36,563 bases of DNA from Deltaproteobacteria bacterium (GTDB lineage: Bacteria > Desulfobacterota > Binatia > UBA9968). Below the pieces are notes generated by a model. It searched no databases. It saw only the letters and a program-made list of their open reading frames with translations, and was not told the DNA's origin. Position numbers and translations under genes: made by a program. Shown piece by piece: positions 1-7,996 of the stretch. The number at the start of each line of letters is the position of its first letter. Position 1 is the first letter of the stretch. The stretch spans positions 1 through 36,563 of the forward strand of contig JACPSE010000187.1 of NCBI GenBank assembly GCA_016193465.1, in the 5' to 3' direction.

Positions 1-44
1 GCTAAGAGCCGCATATTGCCCTTGATAACTTCGGAAGCCTCAAA
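1..44. other. Start of the spacer downstream of avd (expected to lead to the DGR template repeat)
   Basis: These 44 bases lie just after the avd stop codon in the direction of transcription (minus strand). In most DGRs the template repeat and reverse transcriptase follow avd, so they are expected past the window edge. I see no adenine-rich template-like sequence in these 44 bases. Confidence 0.4.
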
Positions 45-401
45 CTACCCTGTTCCAGGCAAGGTAACTTTCTTCCACCCACCCAGCAGCCGTCCGATCT
101 CGGCCACCATTTCGGCCACGTGGCGGTATTGCCCAGACGATAACCATCCCCAGCGCGCAGCCAGCCGCACATACAGTCTGACTCGGTCCAGGGACTCGTC
201 GGCAGCGCGAAGTCGAGCCAACCTTTCCCGGCCCTGCCTGATGTTCGCAGCTTCCAGACACTCGCGAAGATCAAAGGCTGCGTCGAGGAGGCGGCGGCTG
301 AAGGTGTGCCGGTGGGCGCGTGGAAAGTTGTTGGTGGCTGGCAGAAGCCACGTCAAAAAATCAAAAGTCCGAGTGAAGATAGGCATTTCGGCGTTACTCA
401 T
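45..401 (-). CDS. avd: DGR accessory variability determinant (Avd-like four-helix bundle protein)
   Basis: This 118-residue protein matches the bAvd / 23S-rRNA-intervening-sequence four-helix-bundle family. Family hallmarks visible are an N-terminal FLTWLLP followed by FPRAHRHTFSRRL, an LRAADESLDRVRLYVRLA helix near residues 65-82, and a C-terminal EIGRLLGGWKK near residues 103-113. In characterised DGRs, Avd forms a ring that binds the reverse transcriptase and template RNA and is needed for mutagenic retrohoming. The ATG at 401 is preceded by a strong AGGAGG Shine-Dalgarno sequence about 7 nt upstream. The gene lies 65 nt downstream of the NACHT-FGE target gene on the same strand, the usual target-avd-TR-RT order. 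The family alone could be a stand-alone four-helix protein; the neighbouring variable region makes a DGR role much more likely. Confidence 0.88.
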   Translation of the reverse strand: MSNAEMPIFTRTFDFLTWLLPATNNFPRAHRHTFSRRLLDAAFDLRECLEAANIRQGRERLARLRAADESLDRVRLYVRLAARWGWLSSGQYRHVAEMVAEIGRLLGGWKKVTLPGTG

Positions 402-430
402 AGCGGCCCCTCCTAAAATGATTCACTAAG

Positions 431-475
431 GAACTTCAGAGATCCAGAGACCAGAGAACTCAGAGTTCAGAGTAA
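431..475. repeat. Short-word repeat tract between target gene and avd
   Basis: The intergenic stretch is built from repeated 'cagaga', 'ccagaga' and 'cagag' words (GATCCAGAGA, CCAGAGAA, CAGAGTTCAGAG). It overlaps the stop of the NACHT-FGE gene and contains the small hairpin listed separately. It resembles other word-repeat tracts at gene junctions in this window, although the word differs. Confidence 0.5.
456..468. other. Small inverted repeat directly after the DGR variable region
   Basis: GAACT-CAG-AGTTC forms a perfect 5-bp stem with a 3-nt loop. It overlaps the target gene's stop codon (467-469). Some DGRs need a short DNA hairpin or cruciform a few bases downstream of the variable region for efficient retrohoming. 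The position fits, but a 5-bp stem in a repetitive tract can also arise by chance. Confidence 0.4.
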
Positions 476-3400
476 GAACGGAGACGCCACTACCCGAAAA
501 CCGATGAGCCTGAGCCAGTAGTACGGGAAGTACCAGTAGCGATACGCACAGCGGGCGAACCAGCGATTGAAGCCAAAGGAGCCGCCCCGCAACACGCGGG
601 CCACTTCGTTCGGAGCATCCAGAGCCTCCCGGCGGCGATCCTCAGGATCATACGGGTACGGAAATTCGGATTTGCCCCACTCTTTTCCCCACAGGCTTCG
701 TGTCCACTCCCAGACGTTTCCGCTCATATCCAGTATACCGTACGGGCTGTGTCCCTCGGGGAAGCAACCGACTGCGCTGGTGGTTCCAATTTTCGCTTCA
801 TCCGTGTTGGCTTTATTCGGATCAAATTCATCACCCCAGGGGTAGATCCGACCTGGATTGGGGTTGTCCATCCCATCCGGGAGTTGTATTCCGCCGCGGG
901 CGGCCTTCTCCCATTGTGCCTCACTCGGCAGCGTGATCCGCCAGCCCTCATTTCTCAGCGGATTAGCCAGTGGCTCGGGAGTCCCAGCGGAATTTCTCAA
1001 CTCATCGGTCAACCACTTGCAGTAGGCGATGGCATCATGCCAACTGACATTGACAACAGGATGATTGGGCAAGCCGCGAAGACTGTCTTCGTCTCGCGGT
1101 TTGTACTTAGTCTTCTCCACGAAGAAGCGGAACTGAGCCACGGTTACTGGATAGCGAGCTATGTAGTAGCGCGGCAGGGTGACTGGATGCTGTTCCTGCT
1201 TGTCCTCAGACGCCTCTTTATCATGCTCCGGATCGCTGCCCATCAGGAAGGGTCCCTCGGGCATCTCGACAAAGCCGAGCAGATCTTCTTTAGGCAGGTG
1301 CCAGGCTTCCGGATCAAAGCGCGGGTCGCCTAGCAGGGCAAGGGCTGCACCTGCATCTGCCCGTTCAGGCGCACTCAGGTCACTTTTTAGCAGTGAAACA
1401 AGGTTAGGAATCAACCGGTCTTCGAGGAAAGCCCGACCTCCACTGGGACTATCAGTGTCGCGCTCTATTGATTCCCGCCCGGCAAGTACTGACATCTTTC
1501 CCGCCCAAAGGAGCGCACGCCGGGCCTGCGTGGAGGTGGAATCGTTGGGGTACAAAGAATAAGCCAAATCCATTAAGGAATTGAGACCACGCCGGTTGTA
1601 AAGCAGTTCCTCTGTGCCAAGCTCAGCAGCGAATTGCCAGTGGTCTCTCTCACCTGCCCGCGCAAAAAACTCGCGACTCAAATCGCGTTGGGAGAGCATG
1701 CAGCACCCAGCCAAATATTCCTGAAACGTGCGATGTGGAAAACTGTAGCCTGTTGGACGGCCCGGCTCTCCACCCTTTCCTACCAGTATACCTGCCCGTT
1801 GATCCACATAATCCAAAAACTCAGCCGCTAAACCAGCACTACCGCAATACCGGGGATCTTCCAGCCAAGTCAGAATCTCGCCCCGCGACAGCAGGCCAGC
1901 CGTTTCTTTCCCTAACCGCCCGATGCGGTGAGATTCATAAGCCAGTTTCTCCATTACACCCCATAGTCGCAGGTTATCGTTTAGAAATGATGTCAGACCC
2001 GTCGAAGGCGCCATGCTAGACTCACCGGTCTTCCGCTTCTGCCATCGGTGTAGGAGCAGCTCGACCGCCAGTTTGTAAAGGCGCACCCTTTCCTTTGGAA
2101 GCCCAATATCCCGCTGGTGGATGCCAGCCATCGCAGTAAGCAACATTGGGTTTTCCGATAGCTCCCGCAGTTCTCCCGACAGGGCAACCGTTGCAAGGTC
2201 GTCAGCTCTCTTCTTCGCTTGGTCTGCGTGTACTCTGCCCAATTGCTTCTGGGCATTGTACCAGGCAGACGTGAACTTACGTACTTTGTCTTCATCAAAA
2301 GGAGCTAAAGTATGGGCTTCAAAGCCAGGTAGTATGGCACTACCAAAGTAGGATCGAATGCGACAGGTGATAATGATGCGCTCGGGCCGATAGATCGTAA
2401 CCGCTCCGATGGTCGCCTGATGAACAAGATTGCGAAGATCAGGCGGCACTTCATCTAAGCCGTCGAGAACAAGCAGGCAACGGCCTTGACCCAGTGCCTC
2501 GCGCAGGCATTCCTCGAAAGCACTGGCACCAAAACGGGCAAGGACTTCCGCTACATAAACATGTAGTAGTTCCGCTAACTTTTTGCGTGCGTCGTCTAGC
2601 GCCATTTCCTCGACTTTAACGCCGACTAGCTTCGGGTAGAGGCCAAGTAATTCCACGAACACTGGCAAAAGTTCCCTAGAGATTCCTGGAATTGGCTTCT
2701 CATTATCTAGCTGAGCGGTGGCCTGCCATGAGATCAATTTCTTGACAAAGGTACTCTTGCCTCCACCAGGGTCACCTAGTAGCACCAGCCGCGAACATTT
2801 ACCCGCGGCCTCCAATGCGGTGAGATGACGCATCTCTTTATCTCGACCAAAAGAGAGAGCATCCCTTCCCCGGACTCCCTTCTCCTTTTCCGTCAATGAC
2901 ACCGGCGTGGTTGTATCAAGATCAGTGTAAACCTGGTCTAGGCTAACGTCCTGTTCTGTGGCCTCATCTATTCCGACGGTGCCTAGAGGTAACACTTGGC
3001 AGGCCCGGCGAAGATGTGCGAGATAGTTCCGACGTGCCCCTTCTGCTTTTCTTTGGTTAACCCCAGGACGGTTAACTATGTCGCCGACGTGGATCGTGCT
3101 CTTACTGATTTTCCCCGCAACCACCGAACGCTTGATATGCGCCCTCGCGCCCCTCCCCTGCGCAATCGTCATGGAACCACCCAAGTGCGCTTTAAACTTG
3201 TTCAAGTTGCCTATTTGCCGCAATTCCTTTTGAAGTGTTTCCTCAAACCAAACGCGGTCTTTTCCCTGCAGGCTCTCGCCTGCTAGATCTACCGCGCCAA
3301 GTTTTTCCAGGACTGTGTCAAGCTGTTCACGAGTTTGTCGATCCTTCGTGGCCTTGGCCAGCTTACTTGCGCCGTCGGCCTCGTCCTTCCACTCTTTAAG

Positions 3401-3622
3401 CTGGTTTGCCCACATACTAGCCGCCGTGCTGCTGGCCAGCAGAGTTCCGAGCGTAGCTAGGGCTGTCTCATTGCCTTGGCGCAACGCTTCTGCTACCGGC
3501 CATAGCGCCGTGGCGGACATAAAGCAGTACGCGGAGTCGACCGTAGCCTTCTGCATGCGGCCCTTCCAGTTTCGGAACCCGTTCTTGGCTTTCCTGATCC
3601 AGGTCCTAACGTTGAAGTCCAT
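467..3622 (-). CDS. NLR-like NACHT ATPase with C-terminal FGE/SUMF1 (C-lectin fold) domain; DGR target protein
   Basis: The 1051-residue protein has several parts. Residues 1-200 are an unrecognised, partly helical region. Around residue 200 the motif YLAHLRRACQVLPL is typical of the segment before bacterial NACHT domains. The NACHT ATPase shows Walker A GDPGGGKST (283-291), Walker B CLLVLDGLDEVP (382-393) and a sensor-like IIITCRIRSY (417-426). A helical region contains FPHRTFQEYLAG. From about residue 785 there is a formylglycine-generating-enzyme-like domain (EGPFLMGSD, YPVTVAQF, LPSEAQWEKAARGG, DMSGNVWEWT). The last 45 residues keep the scaffold RVLRGGSF...ARCAYR...IGFRVVAS, with aromatic residues filling the positions between. 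That is the layout of a DGR variable region on a C-type-lectin fold, so the FGE-like domain is probably a binding surface rather than an enzyme. By analogy with bacterial NACHT proteins, the role is likely ligand sensing coupled to ATPase-driven signalling or defence. The ATG at 3622 has no clear Shine-Dalgarno sequence. Confidence 0.88.
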   Translation of the reverse strand: MDFNVRTWIRKAKNGFRNWKGRMQKATVDSAYCFMSATALWPVAEALRQGNETALATLGTLLASSTAASMWANQLKEWKDEADGASKLAKATKDRQTREQLDTVLEKLGAVDLAGESLQGKDRVWFEETLQKELRQIGNLNKFKAHLGGSMTIAQGRGARAHIKRSVVAGKISKSTIHVGDIVNRPGVNQRKAEGARRNYLAHLRRACQVLPLGTVGIDEATEQDVSLDQVYTDLDTTTPVSLTEKEKGVRGRDALSFGRDKEMRHLTALEAAGKCSRLVLLGDPGGGKSTFVKKLISWQATAQLDNEKPIPGISRELLPVFVELLGLYPKLVGVKVEEMALDDARKKLAELLHVYVAEVLARFGASAFEECLREALGQGRCLLVLDGLDEVPPDLRNLVHQATIGAVTIYRPERIIITCRIRSYFGSAILPGFEAHTLAPFDEDKVRKFTSAWYNAQKQLGRVHADQAKKRADDLATVALSGELRELSENPMLLTAMAGIHQRDIGLPKERVRLYKLAVELLLHRWQKRKTGESSMAPSTGLTSFLNDNLRLWGVMEKLAYESHRIGRLGKETAGLLSRGEILTWLEDPRYCGSAGLAAEFLDYVDQRAGILVGKGGEPGRPTGYSFPHRTFQEYLAGCCMLSQRDLSREFFARAGERDHWQFAAELGTEELLYNRRGLNSLMDLAYSLYPNDSTSTQARRALLWAGKMSVLAGRESIERDTDSPSGGRAFLEDRLIPNLVSLLKSDLSAPERADAGAALALLGDPRFDPEAWHLPKEDLLGFVEMPEGPFLMGSDPEHDKEASEDKQEQHPVTLPRYYIARYPVTVAQFRFFVEKTKYKPRDEDSLRGLPNHPVVNVSWHDAIAYCKWLTDELRNSAGTPEPLANPLRNEGWRITLPSEAQWEKAARGGIQLPDGMDNPNPGRIYPWGDEFDPNKANTDEAKIGTTSAVGCFPEGHSPYGILDMSGNVWEWTRSLWGKEWGKSEFPYPYDPEDRRREALDAPNEVARVLRGGSFGFNRWFARCAYRYWYFPYYWLRLIGFRVVASPFLL
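470..600 (-). other. Putative DGR variable region (VR)
   Basis: The 3' end of the NACHT-FGE gene encodes RVLRGGSF, then 23 codons (506-574), then IGFRVVAS. Eleven of the 23 residues are aromatic. Most variable-looking codons are TAC, TTC, CTC or GGC, which is what adenine mutagenesis of AAC codons in a template repeat would give; TGG codons could derive from AGG or AAG. The interleaved ARCAYR scaffold is unmutated-looking. The proof would be a matching template repeat differing only at adenines, which is outside the window. Confidence 0.75.
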
Positions 3623-3692
3623 AAATCAGAATGCGAGGAAATTCACCCAGCCTCATTGGCCTTAACTGGTGACCTGAAGCGTTATGCCAGGC

Positions 3693-3719
3693 AGGTTTCG
3701 GCCTGTCACGCCGAAGCCT
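3693..3719. other. Hairpin across the stop of the small downstream gene
   Basis: A 10-base stem with one imperfect pair (AGGTTTCGGC / GCCGAAGCCT) and a 7-nt loop covers the TGA of the 79-residue gene (3706-3708). No T-run follows in the direction of transcription, so it is not a standard intrinsic terminator. It could protect the mRNA 3' end or partly terminate. Confidence 0.35.
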
Positions 3720-3945
3720 TTAGTAAGGCCTTCTCAAGGGGTCGAGGCACTTCAAGGCGAAAGAAGCGGTCCGCCGCATATCCGTAGTCCTCACCGCTCT
3801 CATCAATAACACGTATATACCCGTGTGATTCCGCCTTTACGTCGGGGATGATCCGGTACAGCTTTCCAGCTTCGAGGGAGGCCTCGTACCCCTTATTGTT
3901 AATGCACACGGCAAAATGCGCCTCTTGCTTGGTTTGTTTCTTCAT
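3706..3945 (-). CDS. Conserved small protein of unknown function, second gene of a pair
   Basis: The protein has 79 residues with no signal peptide or membrane segment. The pattern FAVCINNKGYEASLEAGKLY, followed by VIDESGEDYGYAADRFFRLE, resembles a widespread uncharacterised small family in deltaproteobacteria, Nitrospirae and other groups that I recall as predicted beta-rich proteins. The ATG at 3945 is only 2 nt after the stop of the 78-residue gene, so the two are probably co-transcribed and translationally coupled; I see no strong Shine-Dalgarno sequence. The small size and pairing could suggest a toxin-antitoxin pair, but nothing in the sequence establishes that. Confidence 0.7.
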   Translation of the reverse strand: MKKQTKQEAHFAVCINNKGYEASLEAGKLYRIIPDVKAESHGYIRVIDESGEDYGYAADRFFRLEVPRPLEKALLKASA

Positions 3946-3947
3946 AG

Positions 3948-4184
3948 CTAATCTAATAAAGGAAATTTAATCTTCATCTCTCTTCTCCCAATACCATGGG
4001 CTTCATACCAATGCACTTCTGCTGTATGAACGGTGTCGTCTCGGAGGCGTACAGTTGCGACTCCTTTTAACTTTCTCCACCGACCTCGACCATAGCGCTT
4101 GCGCAATCGTACCACCTCCCGAACCGCTCGCCCAACTGCAATCGTCTCAATATCCCTAATCTGGCCGATGATTTCAAAATCCAT
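3948..4184 (-). CDS. Conserved small basic protein of unknown function, first gene of a pair
   Basis: This is a 78-residue basic protein. The central KRYGRGRWRKLKGVATVRL and C-terminal AEVHWYEAHGIGRREMKIK are strongly patterned. I recall near-identical strings in many small hypothetical proteins of environmental bacteria, so this is a real conserved family rather than a chance reading frame. No catalytic motif is evident. The gene is followed 2 nt later by the 79-residue gene, and xerD ends 169 nt upstream. The start at 4184 is uncertain because no good ribosome-binding site precedes it. A toxin-antitoxin or accessory DGR role is possible but unsupported. Confidence 0.7.
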   Translation of the reverse strand: MDFEIIGQIRDIETIAVGRAVREVVRLRKRYGRGRWRKLKGVATVRLRDDTVHTAEVHWYEAHGIGRREMKIKFPLLD

Positions 4185-4353
4185 CGACCCGACATCAAAT
4201 CATCCTTTCACCGAAAATTCCAGCTTCTGTTTAACTACTAACTCAACTGCTTCGACTCTTACAGACTATCCCGATATCAACCCGTAGTCTATCCAGACAC
4301 AAAACCCCACGCAATCCAGAGACAATCGGCGGGAGGGTCACGCTAGCGGAAAG
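4185..4353. other. Intergenic region between xerD and the small gene pair
   Basis: This 169-nt region is relatively AT-rich compared with its neighbours. I found no tRNA, clear terminator or strong promoter. AGACTA...TAGTCT forms a 6-bp inverted repeat with a 16-nt loop around 4262-4289, too weak to assign. Confidence 0.3.
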
Positions 4354-5268
4354 CTATTTCCCTGCGCCTCTCTCCCGTGGATGATATTTGCGATGGACCT
4401 GTTTAAGACGCGAGCTGTCCACGTGAGTGTAGATCTGCGTCGTCGAGATGTCAGCGTGCCCCAGCATGGACTGGACAGAGCGCAGATCGGCGCCGCCTTC
4501 TAAAAGATGAGTGGCGAAGGAGTGGCGCAAGGTATGCGGCGTCACTCTCTTCTCAATCCCAGCGGCCAGGGCGTAGCGTCGGGTCAATTTCCAAAAGCCC
4601 TGGCGAGTAAGGGCCTTGCCGGATCGCGTAAGAAAAAGAAAGGGGCTCGTGCGGCCTCGGGAGAGCCTCGGTCTAATCTCCCGGAGATAACGGAGCAGCA
4701 GTTCTCTCGCCCATTTTCCGAAAGGAACCACGCGTACCTTGGCCCCCTTCCCCCTGACCGTAAGGTAGTCTCCTTCGAGGTTTGCCTGATGCGTTTGCAG
4801 AGAGACCAACTCCGAGACCCGCAGACCGGTAGCGTACAGGAGCTCGATCATCGCCTTGTCGCGCAACCCTAGCGGCGTGCTTGAATCGGGCTGGTTTAAC
4901 AGACCCTGCACCTCATCCCGACTCAAGGTGTGCGGCAGCTTTCTGGAGGCCCGCTGCAGCAAAAAAGCCGGCACCGGGCTCTCCGAGATCGTCTCCTCTT
5001 TCTCCAAAAAACGGTAGAACTGGCGAAGCGCGACCACATTGCGCGCAATGGAGCGGGCGCTCAGGCCTCGACCCCGCAGCCAGGAAAGGTAATGACGCAA
5101 GTGGACGGCCTGGCTCTCTTTCCACGAACGAATGCCGCGACCCTTTAAAAAATTTACCAGTCGGCTGAGGTCCCGACTGTAGGCCTCCAGGGTATTGCGC
5201 GCGAGCCCTTTCTCAACCGTGAGCGTATTGAGAAAAGAGTCAATATAAAGATCAAGCGACTCCTTCAC
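4354..5268 (-). CDS. xerD: Site-specific tyrosine recombinase XerD
   Basis: The 304-residue protein has an N-terminal SAM-like core-binding domain (about 1-90) and a C-terminal tyrosine recombinase domain. All catalytic residues are visible: R150 in ATGLRVSE, K174 in RGKGAK, H245 and R248 in HTLRHS, H271 in GHADIST, and nucleophile Y280 in TTQIYTHV. LPHTLSRDEV and GGADLRSVQSMLGHADISTTQ are typical of XerD rather than phage integrases. With XerC it would resolve chromosome dimers at dif during division. It starts 13 nt after the glnD stop, in a mutS-amidase-glnD-xerD order that I recall from deltaproteobacteria, so it is a housekeeping gene and not evidence of an integrated element. XerC cannot be fully excluded without a tree. 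Confidence 0.9.
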   Translation of the reverse strand: MKESLDLYIDSFLNTLTVEKGLARNTLEAYSRDLSRLVNFLKGRGIRSWKESQAVHLRHYLSWLRGRGLSARSIARNVVALRQFYRFLEKEETISESPVPAFLLQRASRKLPHTLSRDEVQGLLNQPDSSTPLGLRDKAMIELLYATGLRVSELVSLQTHQANLEGDYLTVRGKGAKVRVVPFGKWARELLLRYLREIRPRLSRGRTSPFLFLTRSGKALTRQGFWKLTRRYALAAGIEKRVTPHTLRHSFATHLLEGGADLRSVQSMLGHADISTTQIYTHVDSSRLKQVHRKYHPRERGAGK

Positions 5269-5281
5269 CTTTTAGTCCGGC

Positions 5282-7984
5282 CTACGAAGGGATTTCCTCA
5301 ACATCCTCGGACACTAAATTTGCATAGAGCGTTTGGCGGATCATCTCCAAGCTTTCCGGGTCACGAATCTTCCTCCCCTCCTCGTCGGTTACGTAAAAGA
5401 CGTCTGCGACTTGATCCACATTGGTCGATATCTTCGCCAGGTGGATAGAGATACCCAGTTGGTGCATGCCGTAGGTAATGGTGAACAGAACTCCAATACG
5501 GTCTTGGGTGTATATCTCCACGATGGTAAAGTCGTCTGAAGCCTCGTTGTCAATCTGAATAACTGTCGGGACTTTAGCCCGCCGCCTTTTGAACAGCGAC
5601 GGACGTCCCGACTCCTCGACGAGACGGGCGACATCAATAGACCCTGCAAGGACCTGTTCCAGAAGAGCGCGGACTCTCTCCCACTTTTGCGCATCTATGA
5701 CCACCTCGGGCCGCCCCGCGTGCGAGATCCAGAAGGCATCCAGGATGAGCCCGTCTTTTGAAGTCGTGATACGCGCGTTCAGGATGTCTAATCCTAGAGC
5801 GGCAAAAACTCCGGTAATGCGCGCGAAAAGTCCGGGCCGGTCTTGGGCGCAAATGACCATCTCGCTATAGTCTCTTTCAAGAAAGTGACGCACCGAGCTG
5901 ACAAAACCCTCCCCGCTGAACTGATTCATGAGTTCCAGGTGAGAAGGCATATCGTCTTCAGGTGTCGTGAGAAAATACCTTTCAGGCATGGATTCTAGGA
6001 AGCGCTGGAGCCTCTCAGCGCCGTATTTCGCGGAGAAGCGGCGCCGCAGGCGGGCCCGAATCCGCCGGCATCTCGACCGGCGGTCTTCTCTGCGAAACTC
6101 TCCTTTTTCCTGACTTTCCAGAATGCCCGCGGCCTGCAGGTAGAGATTTTCCAAAAGCGCAGCCTTCCAGTTATTCCACACTTCCGGGCCCACCGCACGC
6201 ATGTCAGCATAGGTGAGCATATACAACATCTTAAGGTTGCTTACATTGCCCATCACCCGGGCGAAATCCAAGATAGTTTTTTCGTCCTCAAGATCCCTGC
6301 GGAGGGCTATATTGGCCATGAGAAGGTGGTGCCGGACAAGAAACTCCAGTTGGGAGGAGTCATCGACATTAAGCCGCATCCGCCGCGCTATATTCCTCGC
6401 CATCTCGCTGCCGATCTCCGAGTGACCTCCCCCATATCCCTTGCCAATGTCGTGAAAAAGGAGGGCAAGGTAGAGAATCTCGGTTCTCTCGACCTCGCGG
6501 GCCAATTGGGTAAGCAACGGCAACGACTCCCGAAAAGCCCCGGCCCTAAGGCACTCAATCTCCATAATCAACCGAAGCGAATGCTGGTCAACCGTGTAAA
6601 TGTGGTACAGATCATGCAGCGCCATACAGAGCAGCCGGCCGAATTCAGGAATAAAAGCCCCCAGCACACCGCAGCGGTGCATCTCGACAAGCGTCTCGTA
6701 AACCCGCTCCTTCCACTTGAGAATCTCAAAAAAAGATAGATCCGCCGTCACAGAGCGGCGCAGCTTCTCGTCTATCAACTCGAGGTGGTTGCGTATCAAC
6801 TCGCGGGCATCCTCGCCAATCCCTACCTTGTGTTTCTGAATTTCGCCGAAGATGCTGATCAGGTTTTCGGGCTGCGAGGTCAAGATAGACGGATCCGAGA
6901 TCCGTAGATAATTTTTGGAGACGTAAACGCCCTCCCTGATTTTTCTGCCGACACCATACTTCTTCCTATCCAAGCCGTCTCCGTGTTCCGTGACTCGATG
7001 TAGGACCAAAGAAGCGATACGACTGACCGCCGACGCGTGCAGGTAGTAGCTTCGCATAAACACTTCCACCGCCTTGAGCTTCCTCTCTCCTTCGAAGCCC
7101 AGCGCCCGACTCACGCGCTCCTGTTCTTCGAAGGTAAGCTGGTCTTGATGCTTTGCCGAGCCGAAATGGAGCTCGTTTCTCACCCGCAAGAGAAAGTCCT
7201 GCGCTGCCTTGAGCTCGGCAAGGTCCTTCGCCTGGATGATCCCGTGATCCACCAGGCCATCGAGCTCCTTTATCGGATGCCTCACCTTGGAGATCCAGAG
7301 GGCCGTATGGATATCTCTCAAACCGCCCTCTCCTTCTTTCACGTCAGGCTCCAGGAGATAGACCGATTCCCCGTAACGTTCCCGGCGCAGCCGATTCTCC
7401 TCCAGCTTTTCTTTAACGAAGCGATCTTCATTCTTCCGTAGAAGCTGTTGCTCGACAGCCTTAGAAAAGTCCCCGTAAAGACCCTGATCGCCGCACAAAT
7501 AGCGCGCGTCGATCAGGGCCGTCTTAACCTTTATATCCTTGTTGGCAAGCCGGACGCACTCCGCAACGCTCCTGGTGGCATGCCCTACCTCAAGACCTGC
7601 GTCCCAGAGGGTGTAGAGGACCTTTTCCGCCACAGACTCCACATAGGGAGTCACCTTCCAGGTGTAAACAAAGAGAAGGTCAATATCCGAGTGGGGGTTC
7701 AACTCGCCACGACCGTACCCGCCCTGGGCGATGAGAGCGCAGCGGGCGGTGAGACTGGGATAGCGCCGAATATATTCCCGGCTCGCCACTTCAAAGAGGT
7801 GGCGGACCAAGTGGTCTACCATCGTCGTGTAGGCCGACACGATCTCAAAGCCTCCGGCGCCCGCACGATGGCCCTCGAACAACAGAGTGTGACCCTTTTG
7901 CAGATAGGCCCGCGCGCCGCGGGCGAGATCGGCCTCGACCCGGCTCTCCTCCAAAAGGGACCGCAACAGCGCTAGCGCATCCAT
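5282..7984 (-). CDS. glnD: Bifunctional [protein-PII] uridylyltransferase/uridylyl-removing enzyme
   Basis: The 900-residue length and domain order match GlnD. A nucleotidyltransferase domain has GGYGRGELNPHSDIDLLFVY at about 88-107. A GlnD-linker helical region follows (EGGLRDIHT near 220). An HD phosphohydrolase domain has LFHDIGKGYGGGHSEIG with H511-D512. Two C-terminal ACT domains start near 710 (ICAQDRPGLFARITG) and 825 (EIYTQDRIGVLFTIT). It senses glutamine through the ACT domains and adds or removes UMP on PII proteins, controlling nitrogen assimilation. The ATG at 7984 is 12 nt after the amidase stop, and xerD follows after 13 nt, so it sits inside an operon. No truncation or missing active-site residue is evident. 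Confidence 0.96.
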   Translation of the reverse strand: MDALALLRSLLEESRVEADLARGARAYLQKGHTLLFEGHRAGAGGFEIVSAYTTMVDHLVRHLFEVASREYIRRYPSLTARCALIAQGGYGRGELNPHSDIDLLFVYTWKVTPYVESVAEKVLYTLWDAGLEVGHATRSVAECVRLANKDIKVKTALIDARYLCGDQGLYGDFSKAVEQQLLRKNEDRFVKEKLEENRLRRERYGESVYLLEPDVKEGEGGLRDIHTALWISKVRHPIKELDGLVDHGIIQAKDLAELKAAQDFLLRVRNELHFGSAKHQDQLTFEEQERVSRALGFEGERKLKAVEVFMRSYYLHASAVSRIASLVLHRVTEHGDGLDRKKYGVGRKIREGVYVSKNYLRISDPSILTSQPENLISIFGEIQKHKVGIGEDARELIRNHLELIDEKLRRSVTADLSFFEILKWKERVYETLVEMHRCGVLGAFIPEFGRLLCMALHDLYHIYTVDQHSLRLIMEIECLRAGAFRESLPLLTQLAREVERTEILYLALLFHDIGKGYGGGHSEIGSEMARNIARRMRLNVDDSSQLEFLVRHHLLMANIALRRDLEDEKTILDFARVMGNVSNLKMLYMLTYADMRAVGPEVWNNWKAALLENLYLQAAGILESQEKGEFRREDRRSRCRRIRARLRRRFSAKYGAERLQRFLESMPERYFLTTPEDDMPSHLELMNQFSGEGFVSSVRHFLERDYSEMVICAQDRPGLFARITGVFAALGLDILNARITTSKDGLILDAFWISHAGRPEVVIDAQKWERVRALLEQVLAGSIDVARLVEESGRPSLFKRRRAKVPTVIQIDNEASDDFTIVEIYTQDRIGVLFTITYGMHQLGISIHLAKISTNVDQVADVFYVTDEEGRKIRDPESLEMIRQTLYANLVSEDVEEIPS

Positions 7985-7996
7985 GAGGATTCCTGA

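Noticed and set aside
467-1270. Functional formylglycine-generating enzyme
   Set aside because: The FGE-like domain ends in a diversified region and is fused to NACHT; no sulfatase is nearby. A receptor role fits better.
3693-3719. Intrinsic terminator
   Set aside because: The hairpin is imperfect on the transcribed strand and has no following U-run.
4354-5268. Integrase of a mobile element
   Set aside because: The sequence is XerD-like and sits in the conserved mutS-amidase-glnD-xerD order; no attachment sites or phage genes nearby.
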